Assembly (NCBI RefSeq): GCF_051014445.1
Contig: NW_027488366.1
Span: 28,042,001 to 28,106,000 of the forward strand
Origin: Colletes latitarsis
Lineage: Eukaryota > Arthropoda > Insecta > Hymenoptera > Colletidae
Reading direction: 5' to 3'
Length of the DNA: 64,000 nucleotides
The translations under genes and the position numbers were made by a program. Below the pieces are notes generated by a model. The model ran no database searches. It saw only the letters and a program-made list of their open reading frames with translations, and was not told the origin of the DNA. Each line of letters starts with the position of its first letter. Within the stretch, counting starts at the first letter, position 1. Of this stretch, positions 62,972 through 64,000 are shown piece by piece.

Positions 62972-64000
62972 GTTAGGTCTAGGTTAGGCCTGGGATTTGC
63001 CCTCATCAGGGTCATACTTCCGCAGTTTTAACATACATGTTGACCTGATCGAGGGTTTTTTCTGCTTTGGATCACGTAGTGAAGTGGTACCGCACTGAAG
63101 CAGACCATTAAACCTGGTTTGGATCAATATTTTAGAGGATAACGCATGTTAGGTTTGGGTTAGGTCTAGGAATTGCACTCATCAGGCTCATACTTTCGCA
63201 TATTTCTCATACTTCATGGCTAGATCCTGGGCTTTTTCTGGATTGCATCACGTAGTAATGAAGTACAACACTGAAACAGTCAATTAAACCTGGTCTTGAT
63301 AAATATTTTAGAGGATAACGCAAGTTTGGTCTGGGATAGGTCTGGGATTTGCCCTCATCAGGCTCATACTTTCGCGTTTTTCACATACTTGTTGAACTGG
63401 TCCTCGGTTTTTTCTGGTTTGGATCACGTAGCAATGTGGTACCACAATGAAGCAGTCGGTTAAACCTGGTTTCGATCAATATTTTAGAGGATAACGCAAG
63501 TTTGGTCTGGGATAGGTCTGGGATTTGCCCTCATCAGGGTCATACTTCCGCAGTTTTAACATACATGTTGACCTGATCGAGGGTTTTTTCTGCTTTGGAT
63601 CACGTAGTGAAGTGGTGCCGCACTGAAGCAGACCATTAAACCTGGTTTGGATCAATATTTTAGAGGATAGCGCATGTTAGGTTTGGGTTAGGTCTAGGAT
63701 TTGCACTCATCAGGCTCATACTTTCGCATATTTCTCATACTTCATGGCTAGATCCTGGGCTTTTTCTGGATTGCATCACGTAGTAATGAAGTACAACACT
63801 GAAACAGTCAATTAAACCTGGTCTTGATAAATATTTTAGAGGATAACGCAAGTTTGGTCTGGGATAGGTCTGGGATTTGCCCTCATCAGGCTCATACTTT
63901 CGCGTTTTTCACATACTTGTTGAACTGGTCCTCGGTTTTTTCTGGTTTGGATCACGTAGCAATGTGGTACCACAATGAAGCAGTCGGTTAAACCTGGTTT
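62972..64000. repeat. Regular F-E/A-C trimer array, running off the window
   Basis: Monomers start at 62,972 (F), 63,148 (E/A), 63,324 (C), 63,500 (F), 63,676 (E/A) and 63,852 (C, cut by the window), so the period is exactly 528 bp. The two trimers differ at few sites (GATAACGC/GATAGCGC, GGAATTGC/GGATTTGC). An earlier F at 62,444 sits one period to the left but its partners differ. Confidence 0.92.

Larger units (their letters stand above)
1..64000. repeat. Satellite DNA array, ~176-bp monomer, about 363 head-to-tail copies
   Basis: The same unit recurs without interruption across the window, always in the same orientation. Landmarks are the paired GTTAGGTCT 11-mers, CTCATCAG, TTTCGC, the T tract before CTGG, TCACGTAG, ACTGAAACA, TTAAACCTGG and ATAACGC. 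Successive landmarks are usually exactly 176 bp apart; some monomers are 175-178, and rare ones are 111, 169 or 187. A monomer counted at 12,848-13,023 is exactly 176 bp. No transposon, inverted segment or unique sequence interrupts the array. A unit near one nucleosome plus linker, organised in higher-order repeats, is typical of eukaryotic centromeric or pericentromeric satellites; that placement is inferred, not shown. The family is not one I can name. Confidence 0.98.

Noticed and set aside
1..64000. CRISPR array or other spaced direct repeats
   Set aside because: The repeats are contiguous, 176 bp long and without unique spacers, and there are no associated genes.
1..64000. CENP-B box
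   Set aside because: TTTCGATCAATATTTT and its complement keep only part of the motif (TTCG, and A at the right distance) and lack the CGGG part. GGATCCCGGG lacks the TTCG part at the right spacing.
1..64000. Bacterial features such as operons, IS elements, origins, terminators
   Set aside because: No coding sequence at all, and the nested satellite organisation is eukaryotic. T tracts after the GGATCC segment are part of every monomer and are not terminators.

Overview
The whole 64-kb window is one tandem satellite DNA array. I find no protein-coding gene, RNA gene, transposon or non-satellite sequence in it. The basic unit is a monomer of about 176 bp (most copies exactly 176, variants 169-187, one recurrent 111-bp form), repeated roughly 363 times, every copy head to tail in the same orientation. 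One B-type monomer that I counted base by base has 71 G+C in 176 (about 40%). This organisation points to a eukaryotic centromeric or pericentromeric heterochromatin array. The sequence alone does not identify the species, and I recognised no named satellite family.

Each monomer opens with a direct repeat of two 11-mers (GTTAGGTCTAG then GTTAGGTCTGG). A variable type-specific segment, a T tract (GGGTTTTTTCTGG or GGGCTTTTTCTGG), a dyad centred on GGTACC, and an AT-rich end (CAATATTTTAGAGGATAACG) follow. Monomers fall into a few types that I named A to H. One clade carries GGCTAGATCCTGGGCTTTTTC (A, E, H); the other carries TTGAACRGATCCTGGGTTTT (B, C, D, G). A divergent type F carries GATCGAGGG.

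Layout: (1) 1-10,233 holds two tandem copies of a higher-order repeat (HOR) of about 30 monomers, the second with one extra monomer. (2) 10,234-36,800 is built from A-C-B trimers (528 bp) and a seven-monomer unit of 1,168 bp marked by a 111-bp truncated monomer. These are shuffled into larger duplications of 4.9, 2.5 and 1.6 kb. (3) 36,800-58,440 holds another HOR family in successive tandem copies of about 40, 35 and 25 monomers (7,064, 6,173 and 4,413 bp between the same marker). (4) 58,440-62,443 is a mixed zone with segments resembling region 1. (5) 62,972 to the window end starts a regular 528-bp F-E/A-C trimer that runs off the edge.

There are no genes working together here. What can be read is the history of the array: length changes are almost always whole multiples of 176 bp, with chimeric monomers at the joints, as expected from in-register unequal exchange. 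The most notable sequence feature is a 12-16 bp perfect dyad in many monomers of the B/C/D/E/G types; one centre variant, GGGCCC, is again perfectly palindromic. Short minus-strand open frames (63-87 codons) recur because the monomer recurs, and I do not regard them as genes.
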